A DNA stretch of 64,000 nt from Lytechinus variegatus (GCF_018143015.1 NC_054756.1:13238402-13302401); one strand, 5' to 3'. Numbered from the stretch's first letter, positions 37,139-49,235 are shown. Numbers and translations are program-made. Notes: generated by a model from the letters alone, not told the origin.

Positions 37139-39443
37139 CTGAAGAAAAAGTAGACAAAGAATAACAATACTAATAATGATAACAATAATGATAATGCTAA
37201 GACTATAACAACAATGTTCATAATAATTAATACTGATAATGATAATAATGATAATAATAACAATAACAACAAAATGATAATAAAAGTGATGATCTTAATA
37301 ATGATAATAATAATAGATGCTTATATAGCGCATAATCTACAGAATCGCTATGCGCTTTACAAAGAAGGTATTACTTAGAATAAAATACATAAATATTAAA
37401 TGAAAGATTAACACAACATTGCAACATACCTATCCTAAATCAAATAATGTAACATGAGAACAAGTACGTTTTTAAAGATTTGAGAAAGGTGGAAGTACAT
37501 GTGATGGCCCTCAGATTATTAGGCAGTTTATTCCACAGTACAGGTGCTGCTAACTGAAAGGCACGATCTTAAAGGTATTGTTTAACTTTGTGAGCAGCCG
37601 ATTTAAAAAATTCTCAAACCAAGATGAAACATGTGTAAAAGTGCGTGTATTAGAACTATTAAACCCTGAAAACAAACATTATTGAGAATGAAAAGCTATA
37701 ACTACAAGGCAAACACCGATTTTGTAAATAGGAGTCTATAAGACGCCTAAAATAGTACACATAAGTGTATTGGATGAAATTAAGATGGTGTTTCCGGTCA
37801 CTTTATATTTCAATTTTTTAAGTACTTAATAATTATTTTCGAACGCAATTTTTTCTGGGCTTTATGTTTGTAATATATCACAGATACAGGTGACAAGTGT
37901 GGCCTTCTAGCTCAGATTTTTTAAAAGTCAAACCAATGTTAACCAATCACTTTAATCACTGACATAGATCCATCTACGGTACAATCTATTCTCAGATGCA
38001 CCATTGCCGCTGTTTGAGCTATAAACCTATTCCAGAGTTCATTTATGGACATGGTTCACTCAAGGAATTACCAAGCCAGGTACACATGTACATCACAAGG
38101 TTAGGGTAAAACGAAGGACCCTCGGATCAAAACACGAGTATCAAGGCCACTAGAACATAATTTCTCACAGATTTTTTAAAACGTATCTTCGAATACACAC
38201 ATACAATATACAAACGGTACAGGTAGTGGTCGTCGGTCCATGTATGAGGACATTGTAATCGGGGAAAAAATGCGATAATGGCATAACACGACATCTTTGA
38301 CAAAGGGCAAGGCCCGCGACGACGACGAGTTTAGGTTTTTGTTCAAAAAATTAAATTTACAATTATGATTGATTCTCAGCTAAAATCAATCATTAAAATC
38401 ATTATAGGGCATCCTAAAATGCATGAACGATTATGACATTAAGTCATAAATTAGGTCGTTATCTTTGACAACTGTTTTATATCGAGTCCCTTTGGTTTGT
38501 GTAACATTCATTTTGAACTTTGATGTAAAGGATTTGTTTGTTGATGGTTTATTGATAAAAATATACATTAAAAAATACATGAATCAGTCCCATCTTCTTC
38601 CTCTTATTTTGCAAGAAAAAATGAGCATATACCTTTTCCCCCCAATCTCTTTAAATTGATTATTGAAAGAAATCTAAACGATGGTCAAACTGTTTTTTCG
38701 TTCAGAACAATCGTAATGGTAAACAAATATTTGGTGATTTATGAAATAAATAAAAACTGTTAGTTCTTGACCATGTTGACAATTAAAAAGAAACAAAGTA
38801 TGTAAATTCATCCGCTAGATTAAATTAGCATAACTCGCTGGAATTCATTTTTGAAAAGTGGAAAATAGAAATAAGACAAAGTGGAGATAAAATCACTCTT
38901 GAAGCCCCCAGATAGAATTTACCGTAAAATAATACCCAAGCCGAAATGGGGTACACTGTAAAAACTGCGGTGTTAAAATTGACACCAATTGGTGTTTATA
39001 GAGGACCACACCTGAGGTGTTAAAATTACACCCTAGAGATTAAACATAACACCAAAGAGTGTAAATGTAACAACAAAATGTGTTGTAATAACACCTATAG
39101 GTGTAAAGCTAACACCACAAATTTAACACCGGTGTAAAATAATTGGTGAGGCCATCTATGTACACCTGTTAACACCATAGTTTTTGCTGTGTATACTTAA
39201 ATTAAGTCCTATGATTTGATGACTTTAAGTAACTCACCTCGAAATATCAGTGGTGTGTTCCACCACCGGGCGGCAAAGCTCGTATTCTAATCCAGGTGTA
39301 AAAGTACAGTTGCGCTGCCCAGCGCCAGAAGAATCATCTGAATTGATTGATATGGTATTTCCTGCTTCCCCCAGGTCTAAAGGGACTGCTGCAATCACCC
39401 CCGCAAGAGCAAGAGTCACTATTATTAGGTTCTCCTTATGCAT
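36889..39443 (-). CDS. Small secreted cysteine-containing protein, IL-17-like, 2 exons, 151 aa
   Basis: Predicted extracellular protein. Exons 39443-39238 and 37138-36889 join in phase 2 at AG|GTGAGT and TTTTCTTCAG, totalling 456 bp including TAA. The N-terminus 'MHKENLIIVTLALAGVIAAV' is a signal peptide with cleavage probably near 'AAVP'. There are six cysteines in the mature chain: 'NCTF', 'ELCRP', 'TDCEYDECV', 'GGCKV', 'GFGCKSV'. 'ISRIPRLLANVTDCEYDECV' followed later by 'ETIGFGCKSVV' recalls the IL-17 pattern 'R.P..I..A.C...C' and 'V.VGC.CV', and sea urchins have many IL-17 genes. Two NXT/NXS sequons ('NVT', 'NIT') support secretion. An acceptor-like TTTACAG directly before the ATG suggests an upstream non-coding exon. 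The exon structure is strong, the cytokine assignment tentative. Confidence 0.7.
37140..37320. repeat. Imperfect (AAT/GAT)n tract
   Basis: AT-rich low-complexity DNA in the intron of the IL-17-like gene, adjoining the LINE 3' tail. Confidence 0.85.
37285..37625 (-). pseudogene. LINE 3' fragment: ORF2 C-terminus and SINE-shared tail
   Basis: The minus strand (about 37570-37440) reads 'DRAFQLAAPVLWNKLPNNLR', the conserved C-terminal 'W N.LP..LR' of CR1/L2-like ORF2. The 3' end carries AAAGCGCATAGCG...ATGCGCTATATAAG and (ATT)n, the same stem-loop tail as the SINE at 14680-14960 and the tail at 4470-4580. 5'-truncated, lying in the intron of the IL-17-like gene. Confidence 0.75.
38954..39191. 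mobile_element. GTGTTAA-rich MITE, copy 2, 238 bp
   Basis: Ends CACTGTAAAAACTGCGGTGTT and the inverted CACAGCAAAAACTATGGTGTT, flanked by TA. Its internal AACACC/GGTGT boxes match the copy at 35046-35262 when inverted. Sits 46 bp from exon 1 of the IL-17-like gene. Confidence 0.82.
39238..39443 (-). CDS. IL-17-like gene exon 1: signal peptide
   Basis: Encodes 'MHKENLIIVTLALAGVIAAV' through 'CRPVVEHTTDIS' and ends in phase 2 at a GTGAGT donor. It contains the hydrophobic leader, an acidic Ser/Asp stretch and two cysteines. Confidence 0.8.
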
Positions 39444-39544
39444 CTGTAAACGTTAATTATCAAACAATGAATGACAATGATGACGATAACCATTAAAATG
39501 ATGATGATGTCGACGATGAGGAAATTAAAAAAATATATATAAGA

Positions 39545-40330
39545 GCTCACTTGCAAAGGGGGTTAGGTCTATTTTTCATCAAATTTGATTTTTATGTCTC
39601 AGTGTATAGATTTTTAGTAGCTCTATAAGATGATACCAAAGAAAAGTTGAAATTCCTATTAAAAAGTGGACTAAAATGCCAAAGAAAAATCACTTTTTTC
39701 AAAAGGGTTAGGTCCACATAGACCTAACCCCTTTTGCAACTAAACTCTTCTGAAGAACTCATTTTTCAAATAGGTCCATATTTCATGAATTTTATCGTTT
39801 TCTGTCTCTAAAACTCTTAATTTTTAGGCACTCTAAAGATATTTAAGAAAATTTAAAATTAAAATGAAAACGTGAATGAAAGTAGCAAAGAAAAAAAAAA
39901 TCACATTTTCTATTAAAAGATTTTCGATTTATTTCAATTTGTTTGCAAAAGGGGTTAGGTCCATAATGATATTTTTTCAAAAATATATAGACAAAAATTG
40001 AAGACAGGTACATTTCTTTTATATGTTCACATGATAGGGTAGAACAACAAGGCAATTTAGTTTCTCATAAGAATATTGCGATAAGTCAGAATAAAAAACA
40101 TGGTTTTCTCAGAATGGTCCAAAGTGGTCCTAATCCCTTTTGCAACTAAACTTTTCATATTTTCATCTTCATATTCTTGCTTTTCATCCGACATAGTAAC
40201 ATTTCTGGTTTTATATTGTTGTATTTTCTATGTTTATGCAGATAAACCTGAGGTGAAATTGGTCTTGGCCTGTAACTTGAAGTCGGCGGTGGAGGGGGGG
40301 GGGGTTAGGCCCACGATCGCGACGAAAATT
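39545..40330 (+). repeat. GGTTAGGTCC repeat cluster
   Basis: Boxes of GGTTAGGTC(C/T) occur at about 39558, 39710, 39953 and 40303, one with an inverted partner (GGGTTAGGTCCACATAGACCTAACCCC is split across 39713-39740). The part 39800-40165 matches 11290-11655. The spacing suggests a degenerate tandem array of a transposon-derived unit. Confidence 0.6.
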
Positions 40331-40570
40331 TGCAGGTAGGTAGAGAATGACATAACCTACGACATAACAAATGAAATTGCACTAAAATCATTATTTTTTA
40401 TATTGATTTGTCAATATAATTTATTCATGAAATCATCTTTTTGTTCTAATTCAACTAAATAGAGCTCCTAGTAAAACATTTTTTTTGTAAAAATATTTTG
40501 TGTGGCCTTCCTAACACCTACAAATAAACAAAATCTGCTCCCCAAAATCAATTTTTCTAAATTTCGTAAA

Positions 40571-40757
40571 CTCTTCAAAATGTTCGGCAACATACTGTCC
40601 ACACGACAACTGGTTAAAACTTAAGCTATTCTGGGTAGTTTTAAACAATAATGTGTGCTTTGGGTGAAAACTACACAGTATTGGTCGAATACTACCCAGA
40701 GTTTGAAAATTTGCTTAACCAATAGTTGTGTTGACAGTATGTTACTCGACATTTTGA
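40571..40757. mobile_element. Hairpin MITE, about 187 bp
   Basis: 'TCAAAATGTTCGGCAACATA' then CTGTC at the left is the inverted match of the right end. ACAACTGGTTAA pairs with TTAACCAATAGTTGT. The loop contains another small inverted pair (CTGGGTAGTTTT / ACTACCCAG). Confidence 0.75.
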
Positions 40758-41138
40758 GGGTGTATATATATCCTTTTTTGTATCTTTTAGAAAATGTTCA
40801 TTCGACAAAATTCATCGGGGACGTTATTTCAGTCATACATAGCATCAACTCAAATGATTGGTGTCAATAAAACTGAGAATAATCAGTCATTTATGATAAA
40901 AAAAATAATATTGACTTTGTACATGATATGTTTTAGAGCAATTTGGGTCTGACATGCATACATAGGCCCAAATAGGCGTAATCTCGCAACCGCGTGCCAG
41001 GGCCTTCCAATTTTTTTCTCAAAAGTTTTGCGAGACTCAAAGGTTAAATTCAGCAAGCGATGGATCAAAACATTTCACGCAGCGGATATATCGCAAAAAT
41101 ATCGAGGGGGGGGGGCTGAAAAGGCCCCTAGGTAGGTT

Positions 41139-42130
41139 CGGTTCAGTTCAGTTCATTTATTTTCATAATCTCTATAAAAAAAATATCAAATACAATCAAA
41201 ATTTACAAAACAAGTACAAACGAGAGTATTCAAAGTTTAAACAATAGCATGAACATTACAATTGATAGTATGATGGAACTAGCAAAGGCCAAGGGCCTAT
41301 CACGGGCTAGTCCCCGAAAGGATATCAGTGAAATTATTGAGTTACATGTATGAATTAATATTTTAAAGGAAATAGCAAAACAAAACAGACAAACGAACAA
41401 ACAAGTAATTCGATATTTTTGAGTTGGTTAAAAAAAATCATTTAAGTGCATTGTTTTTAGATCGAGAGAAAAGGTACATTTTATAATTACGTTTGAAAGA
41501 CGATAAAGTGGGCATATTTTTTTATATCATTTGGTATGTCATTCCAACATTTCGCTCCTACAAAAGATACAGTTGTACGAGAAAATTGATATTTGTATAA
41601 CGGCAAGCGTAAATGGCTACTGGTCCTTGTGAGGGTTCAGTATTGGGATCTTTACCAAGTTATTTAGATTCTGGAAACTATCACCAAGATTGAGGTTAAG
41701 GATCGTGGAGATAGTATAGTGATATGAATCGAACTGTGAAAGTATAGGTCTGTTACCATGGTTACGTACTAAATAGGCCTATATACCATGTCTACTGTGA
41801 CTAAAGATTTTCGTTTTGTAGGTGCAATGTCGGCCCATATGTACCAAACAAAGTGAGAAAAGAGATCGAAAATATTGCTCACCTTTGAGAGATGTCAAAT
41901 TCGATGAAAATTATATTTGTAATGAAGAAACGTTTTGCAAAAGTACACAGGAACTTGTATCCACTGCTATGCTCTTTTGCGTGCTGTAATATTCTGAAGC
42001 ATTCTGTTACTAAACGTGCATATATATGCTGAAGATAATCTAAATTTTGTAATGCGGGATTTTCCAGTGCAAAATAGAATGTGATTAATTTAGGTATAAT
42101 CGGCAATTGACTTATTGCTTCTGAGAATTT
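41139..42130 (-). mobile_element. LINE 3' region, minus strand
   Basis: On the minus strand the end reads GAAAATAAATGAACTGAACTG with a repeated GAACT tail, the layout of CR1/L2-like 3' ends. Internal frame 42106-41879 ('MPIIPKLITFYFALENPALQ') is not recognised. Probably a 5'-truncated copy with a decayed ORF. Confidence 0.45.
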
Positions 42131-43380
42131 TTATGCAGCCATAGTTTCAAAAGAGTCTCGGCAAAACCCGTTACCGGGAGTACTTCCGTCGTTCTGCAAC
42201 TATCGTGACTTTAAAATAGATACAAGCATTTGCCGGTCTGTGCATGCGTATTTGGCAACATTCAAAAGCGTACATGGGGTGTGTCCGTTCATGGAAGGGT
42301 GGGTGTACGTGAGTGTGTGCGCTCGAGGGGGCGTGTAACATTAAAGTGTGCGTGAGGGGATCGCGCGTGAGCGGGAGATCTTGAAATCAGCACGTACGCA
42401 TACATAAATCTCCTTTCACAGTATAGCATGCAGCGGCCGCGGAACTGCCAACCCCATTTTTGGCCAAAACCGTGTTAAAAAAACACACATGATTATTTTT
42501 TTCCCTGATCAACCCCAGCCCCCGCCTTTAAATAAGTTCCACAACGCCTGGCATGCATAAGCAAGGGTTTCGTTTGTAAAGGTAGTGACTTAGTTTGATT
42601 TGTTTCAATACAATTTATTCATTGAATATAGAGGATTGGAAGTGTCGTGAAATTATAGAAATTGCGAGATAAGTTATCTCACCACGACATGACAGGCATG
42701 ATGAAATTTGTCAGTAAACTTGGCGAGATAACGGATCTCATCATCTCTACAAGTCGATTGTAACTTCTGTTGGGCGTGAATTACCTAAGAAAAATGTGAA
42801 CAGCAAGTGTTTATATGGAAAAGGGCATTAACAACATTTGCACGCACTTTATATCATCTAAAATAAAATTTAAAAAACCCGCAAAAATCGATTCTCAAGA
42901 TTTTCTAAGTTTATAAGAGCATATAAGACAAAAACAAAATATATTCAAATGAAAAAAAAAACATAATGAGGCCTGCGACGGCAGAGTAAAAGGTGTTTTT
43001 TCAGCGTAGTAGAAATGTGCGTTATAGACCTGTTAGAATTATGTAATATTGTTTCGGTGTGATTTCGGAATATACCTGTTTAGGTTTTTTTTTAATCCAA
43101 CTGAGAAGTTAAATGTTTGCGGAATAATTTGCATAGTACCTTGTTTATTTCACATTTTGAAAGACAAACCAATAAGTGTTTCCGATATGTTAGGGCGTGC
43201 GTCCCAATTTATAATTTCGCTAATATAGCATAGATATAAAAAAAACCCCTAATATTTCACATCACAGTGATATGAAAATGGAAGAATCGATGATAGTATG
43301 CAAAATAATTATAACATTCCTCCCTGAACTTGTGGAATTACCACTGCTGTAAAACATATTGAACATCAATAAGACAAATC
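42131..43380. other. Intergenic, nothing recognised
   Basis: No exon or clear transposon terminus found. A GT/GC-rich patch (42280-42420) and a palindromic-looking 'GAGATAA..TTATCTC' pair (42666-42735) were noted, without assignment. Confidence 0.35.
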
Positions 43381-43383
43381 TTG

Positions 43384-43796
<413 letters not shown>

Positions 43797-43800
<4 letters not shown>

Positions 43801-44006
43801 AAATCTTTTACCACTACGAGGGTAATTATGTGTCCAACCAATGCGGAAAGCATATTGTCCAGTAAGGTTGAAAATAAGCAGCAATTACTTTAGAATGGGC
43901 AAAATTTTTATCACACTGGATAAATAAAAATTCCCAAAAGAAATGCGCCATGTTGGTTGGACACATAATTACCCCCCCCCCCACCCCATTGAGCACTTTT
44001 ATCCAA
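43797..44006. mobile_element. GGTAATTATGTGTCC MITE, copy 1
   Basis: Inverted termini GGGTAAATCTTTTACCAC...GGTAATTATGTGTCCAACC and TTGGTTGGACACATAATTACC. The core 'CTTTAGAATGGGCAAAATTT' is shared with the copy at 44482-44708. It abuts the (TAG)n block. Confidence 0.75.
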
Positions 44007-44481
44007 TATCTGTTTAGAATGTAGTAGTGGGGCAGGGTTGTTCTTGTGATATTAAAGAAGACGTCTTGGGTCAAAACATGGTTTTCAGTCGAATCCATTT
44101 TGTTGGATCTAAATAAGTTACCGTCTACATCTATACTTCTTTGTTTTGTCAATAGCTATGGGTATAGCCTAATGATTTGCACAAGTCAAACAAATATACT
44201 TTACAGTGAGGGCTTTATTCTCTCGACACCATTTTGTTATCGGAAATGACATTCCATGTATGAAAAGCTCATGCATTTGGATTAAATCGATGAAGAAAAT
44301 TTTTTTTTCTGAATAAGGGACTTTCCACACGCTTTTCACTCCTCTAGGTAGTGATGGCAAGGATCACTCTATTTGGAGTGAATTCAGGGTGAGCATACAA
44401 ATATTTTGACACCGATTTCACTTTAAAGCAGTGAAATTCGGGCAACAACGAGCAAGCGAATTTTACTGAAAAAAAAATAAT

Positions 44482-44708
44482 CGGTAAAATTTTAACCAGC
44501 ACGAGCGTAATTATGTGTCCAAAAAATTATGGGCAGTATTTTACCCAATGCAGGAAGCATCTTCTCAAGTATAAGGTCAAAAAATAAGAAGCAATAACTT
44601 TAGAATGGGCAAAATTTCCATTGCACTGGATAAATACAAAATGCCCGAAAGAAAAGCCCAATCGTGGACACATAATTACCTCCGTGGAGCATTTTTACCC
44701 AATATCTA
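44482..44708. mobile_element. GGTAATTATGTGTCC MITE, copy 2
   Basis: Same orientation and order as copy 1 about 700 bp away, with 'CTTTAGAATGGGCAAAATTT' and inverted 'ACACATAATTAC' ends. A 44-bp difference in the left half is due to 'AATTATGGGCAGTATTTTAC'. Confidence 0.75.
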
Positions 44709-44974
44709 ATACAGTGAAGGCATATTTCTTCCGTAAATAGAATCAATCTCATTAATTCATCGAAGGACAAGGTTATTCTAAGGTATTTTTTGTTGGCTGT
44801 TAAGTCATTTGAGGTAGTTAAGTTAGATAAGCAAATTCATTAGTTACTTAACTTAAGTGGTGATATTTTGTGATGTAAATAGCTGAGAAATTTTTTTAAT
44901 AATTACTATATACATTAAATTGATATTATTATTAAGGGTACTATAAGCGCCTCCGAGGACCGAATTCTTAATCA

Positions 44975-45325
44975 ATTTCTTTTAAAGAATAATCTCCCAG
45001 TTTTCTGACCGAAGAAGTGAAAAAATTGTGTTGATTTTATTCCCCTTAAAATGATGTCACATTTGTTCATTTTCGATTCCTCAGCTTGATTGATATACAT
45101 AGATATTTAAACAAGGAAGAATTTTCAAAAGTATAAAGGGTTTTTACTTTTTTAAAGAATGATCTCTCAGTTTTATGACCAAACTAGTAAAGATTTGTAT
45201 TGATTTCATTCCCTTCATAATGATGTCACATTTGTTTAGTTTCGATCGCTCAGTTCGATTGCTATACATATGAAATTAAAAAAGAGAAGAATTTTAAAAA
45301 GTTTAAAGGATTTTTTACTTAAAAA
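44975..45325. repeat. Tandem duplication, about 168-bp unit
   Basis: 'CTCCCAGTTTTCTGACC' (about 44994) recurs as 'CTCTCAGTTTTATGACC' (about 45162), followed in both by 'AATGATGTCACATTTGTT' and 'TTTCGAT..CTCAG.T.GATTG'. Just over two copies. Confidence 0.75.
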
Positions 45326-45745
45326 AACTAGGTAATTTTCATTATTTCTCTTTCTCCAATTTATGATGCATCCTGTTTTTGTTTTGGTTTGGCTTTTGGA
45401 ATTGAAATTACATGGCGTAATTAAACCATATCCTTTAGCATGCAGTAACATCTAGTGACACTTAAACAGTCATGGTGATAATTAAAGAACGAACAAACAA
45501 TGGAAACAAAAAACTATCCCACAAATTTGTTTCCAGTCTATGATAGCGAGATGGTTTGATTTCGAAAAAAAAAACACAATTCAGGTACCTGTTTTGTAAT
45601 CATGGTAAAGGTAACTTTAAATGTAAACATTTTAGATTGAAAGGGGTTTTGTAGGAATCAGCGTATACGCTACGGTCAGTCGGGTCGATTCTTGTAGGTC
45701 GAACTACTTCCTCAGTTTTTAAACAGTTCTCATGAAATATCTTAA

Positions 45746-45959
45746 GGCCTGGTAACACCGCCCGAGCGTTGTTGAAGCGGTCGTGGAGCGGAGAGAAAAA
45801 AAAATCATCACCGCTCGCTACCGTTCACCATTTTCGATCTCGATTGTTTTTTTCGATTATTGTTTTCGATTTTTCCCCAACTTTTGTGAGCGAAATTCGA
45901 CCCTCTCTTCCTACCGCTCCAAGACCGCTCCATCAACGCTCGGGCGGTGTGACCAGGCC
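45746..45959. mobile_element. TTAA-flanked MITE with GC-rich ends, 214 bp
   Basis: Termini GGCCTGGTAACACCGCCCGA and the inverted GGCCTGGTCACACCGCCCGA, each bordered by TTAA (45742-45745 and 45960-45963). Inner matches include GCGTTG.TG.AGCGGTC. TTAA duplication suggests piggyBac; a TTA/TAA reading (Harbinger) is also possible. Confidence 0.8.
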
Positions 45960-46023
45960 TTAACATGCATTGGTCTTTGGGTAAAAATGTGCAAGGCACT
46001 TTTTTGTGCTTCATCAGTTTTTA

Positions 46024-46338
46024 ATAATGATGATAATAATAACAAGTACAATAATAATAGCGGTAAACTCGGCCAGGGTAGCCGCTTCAGTTCCGAAACT
46101 GTTTCTCCCAGTTGGCCCTGCTATATTAATTGGGATTTATTTGGGCTGCCTAGGCGCTCAAGCATTCAAGAATTGATCCAGCCGTGTACCCATTCACCTC
46201 ACCTGGATGGAGTGCAGCACAGTGTGGATAAAACACGCCAGTGTGGATCAAACTCGCCATGGCTAGGATTCGAACCCATGACCATCTGTTTGAAAGGAAA
46301 GAGTCAGAACCAATCGACCACGATGCGCCCATAGTGTA
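46024..46338 (-). mobile_element. tRNA-derived SINE, second type
   Basis: Minus-strand head 'GGGCGCATCGTGGTCGATTG' includes an A-box-like TGGTCGATTGG, and 'ATGGGTTCGAATCCTAGCC' is an excellent B box. The body has 'GTGAGGTGAATGGGTACAC' and the tail is (ATT)n-like. It lacks the AGCGCT stem-loop tail of the SINE at 14680-14960. Confidence 0.8.
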
Positions 46339-46404
46339 GTTTCTATTTATTTTTAGAAATCAGAAAATATAATCAATAATGATAGCGATGACGTCGATAC
46401 AACT

Positions 46405-46618
46405 ACTCTACTAAAAGGGTTACCCAATATTGGGTAAACTGGGACGATGTACGCTGGTTGAGTAAAAATGTACCAAATATTTTGTAAATTTTATGCAATG
46501 CTGCGTTGAAATATACCTTTTAATTATGCATTTTGCCCAATATTAAAATACCCAGCAAACATGCATGTTCTCTATTGACCCAATATTTGGTAAAATATTA
46601 CTTAGTGTTTTCAGAGTA
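46405..46618. mobile_element. TACCCAATATTGGGTAA MITE
   Basis: TACTCTACTAAAAGGGTTACCCAATATTGGG at the left (split over two lines) faces the inverse of TTGACCCAATATTTGGTAAA...TCAGAGTA at the right. Several ACCAAATATT/CCCAATATT boxes lie inside. Non-coding. Confidence 0.6.
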
Positions 46619-48491
46619 AATGCTGATGACTATTAAAGCAATTATAATGATGATGATGATTAGAAATCATAATGAAAAAAGGGGCTACCAAAGTATTAAG
46701 AATGTATTAAACTTTGTATCAATATTCGATTTGGCTGTTTTTTAAAATAATTTATCCGTTTCCTTTCTCCTTCTTTTTTTTTTAAGAAACAGATATTTTT
46801 TCCGAGCATGTGCCGAAAAGATCATGGCGCTAACATATTAAGGTTGTTGTGATTGAACCCTTTTTTGCGATTAATTCTCGTTCATGTTCGTATGACTAAG
46901 AGCATATGGGTTGTTTAAAAATTATCCCCAGCCAAAAAGAAAGGTGACAAGACTGGGAATATTATGGGACAAACATGGAGGTAAGGAAGATTAAAATGAT
47001 GTATTGTTTTTATTTGTTTGTTTGGTTTGTTGTTGTTGTCGTTTTGTTATGTGCCATCTGTGTCAACGATACCGGTCCATCGTACGCCGTTTTAGTTGGT
47101 TACTATTTTTAGACGATATTTTGTTGTGTTTTTCGCAAATCGAATTCATACAATCCAGTGACAAAAAGTAATAATTGTAAAAAGAATTCGAACCAATAGC
47201 TTTAACTCATTAAATAATATACAAATCATACGATATTATATAAGACGCCGTACCGAACAAAATGAAGTATTACAATTTAATGAATGACAAATATCAGAGA
47301 GAAAGAACATGATGAAAGTGCAGGCGCGGTTCCACCTGCCCCTCCTTACCCACCCCCCCCCAACAAATCCCGCACTTCACACCCTCAAACACTCACACAC
47401 TTCATTCACCCTTGCATACAACGCTCGCGCACCGTTTGCATCAAGCAAAACATCTCAAATTAATTAACATAATCCCGTGAGCTCGGTCGCCTCTACAAAC
47501 TTGTAAGGAAATATTCCTATTTTCTTTAAATGTTTTGATAAAATATCTCGCGTTACTGCTAAAAAATACTCTCTTCACGTCCATTTTCTAACATCTTCTA
47601 TCTAATTTCATGGGACTTCGTGGTCTATTTTCAGTTCTGCTGTAAACAAAGATAAAATATTCTATCAAAAGGATGATGTGATTGATTATCTGATCTTTCC
47701 CTACATTAGAACGTGTACATCCATCGAGCTGACGTTACTTATTCGATAAAAAGGCATGTAAAAAAAATCCAGAAGCTCATAGGTATCTACGGATTTTCCA
47801 CAAAATGAACTTTAAATGGTTGAGAAAATTTTGAATAAATGTATAAATTTCTTCGTGTATATTAGTTCATAAAGCATTTCAAATTTAAATTCGCTTAGCC
47901 AACTACTTAGAGTTCATTTCTGGGTCTTGAAACTATGAAATGAATAGCTTTTTCGGAGTATTTCTTCTCTATATCATTGAACGAAAAGGTTTCAAATTTT
48001 TCAATTTTTTTCAAATTTAATGCTTAAATGCTTGTTTATTGTCTTTCATGTCACGTTTGGTAAACTTGTACTTCCCAGTATATATAAATCCTAGATTTAA
48101 ATGAATTTAACTAAATTAATGTGACTTAACAATTGTATTTATTTCTTCAAAAGATGTTTCCATGTTTAGGGGGTTTTGACAAGAAATATTATATGCATTA
48201 TTTTGCGACTTATAGCAGATTAACACACCCTTCCTTAAAGTCGTACGCGCCAATGTTTCCATGAATATAAAAACAAATATAAACTATATCAATTTCTTTT
48301 CCATCTAAGCTCGTCTCTAGTAGATTTGATGTTACCTTCCCAATCAACAATATGATGGAATTTTTTAAACATATTTTTAAGAATTCTTTTTATCCAACAG
48401 CATTTGCTTGTTTAATGGAATAAGTTTGTTTTTGAAAATTATCTCGTTTCTTTTAACTGTATATTTTATTCCACAGTGTAACGACACCGTG
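46619..48491. other. Intergenic, nothing firmly recognised
   Basis: No convincing exon or terminal repeat found. A poly-C patch at 47348-47362 and AT-rich stretches only. The 3' part may include the 3' UTR of the exon candidate at 48492-48614. Confidence 0.35.
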
Positions 48492-48614
48492 CTATTGTAT
48501 GCCGTTCGAAACAACATTATTAGCATATACCGGTCTGGGATCGGTTTCGCTTGCCTCTGACTGTGTCGTAAAATTGCCCCAACTACAGAGAGGAATTTCC
48601 TTACACAATTCGAT
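48492..48614 (-). CDS. Candidate terminal exon of an unidentified gene
   Basis: A strong acceptor (TTTCCTCATAGATTCTCTCAG) is followed by 40 open codons reading 'IELCKEIPLCSWGNFTTQSE' and ending 'VYANNVVSNGIQ' with TAG, then AATAAA about 25 bases later. The composition looks like a genuine C-terminus with an NFT sequon. Upstream exons on the minus strand (higher coordinates) were not found. A competing frame in the same DNA is longer but lacks this context. The protein is not recognised. Confidence 0.4.
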   Translation of the reverse strand: MELCKEIPLCSWGNFTTQSEASETDPRPVYANNVVSNGIQ

Positions 48615-49235
48615 CTGAGAGAATCTATGAGGAAATAAACAAATGTATCTATGATTACCATATAAAGAAAGAAATCCGAACACAGTAAATACGACACATT
48701 TCTCCGAAACTAATTACTTTAGTGATTTCTACTTTTGAACTTACTATATGTATGTGTCAAGGTGAAGCAACCATATAGATTCATCGACGAAAAACGGAGT
48801 ATTTAAAAAAATATGTGTTTACACGGTCATCGACCTTTTATGAATTTTAAAATGCAGTAATGTATATATATATATATATATATATACACAACAAAAAAAG
48901 TAAGTCCCCCCTAAATCAAATTGCTGTAACTTTTGAACAGAATTATTTTGAGATATGATATTTCGTAGGTAGTTTTTTACACTCATTAAGCAACTCCTGG
49001 AAAAAAATGAGATTGATCGGTTGAGTCGTGCATGAATAATTAAAGATTGAATTAAAAATGAGCATTTTTTAAAGTCACAAGAGTCGTTTTTTAGATTGTC
49101 CAAATACAAAGTTGGGCAAAAGTTGTTTTTAGGTGAATTTTAGGGTGTTAATGCTGTTTTACTATCCATCATTTAGCCACTCCACACACAATTTTGATAT
49201 CGTATGTTCATGGTTGAGTGAGCTCAATATTGCAG

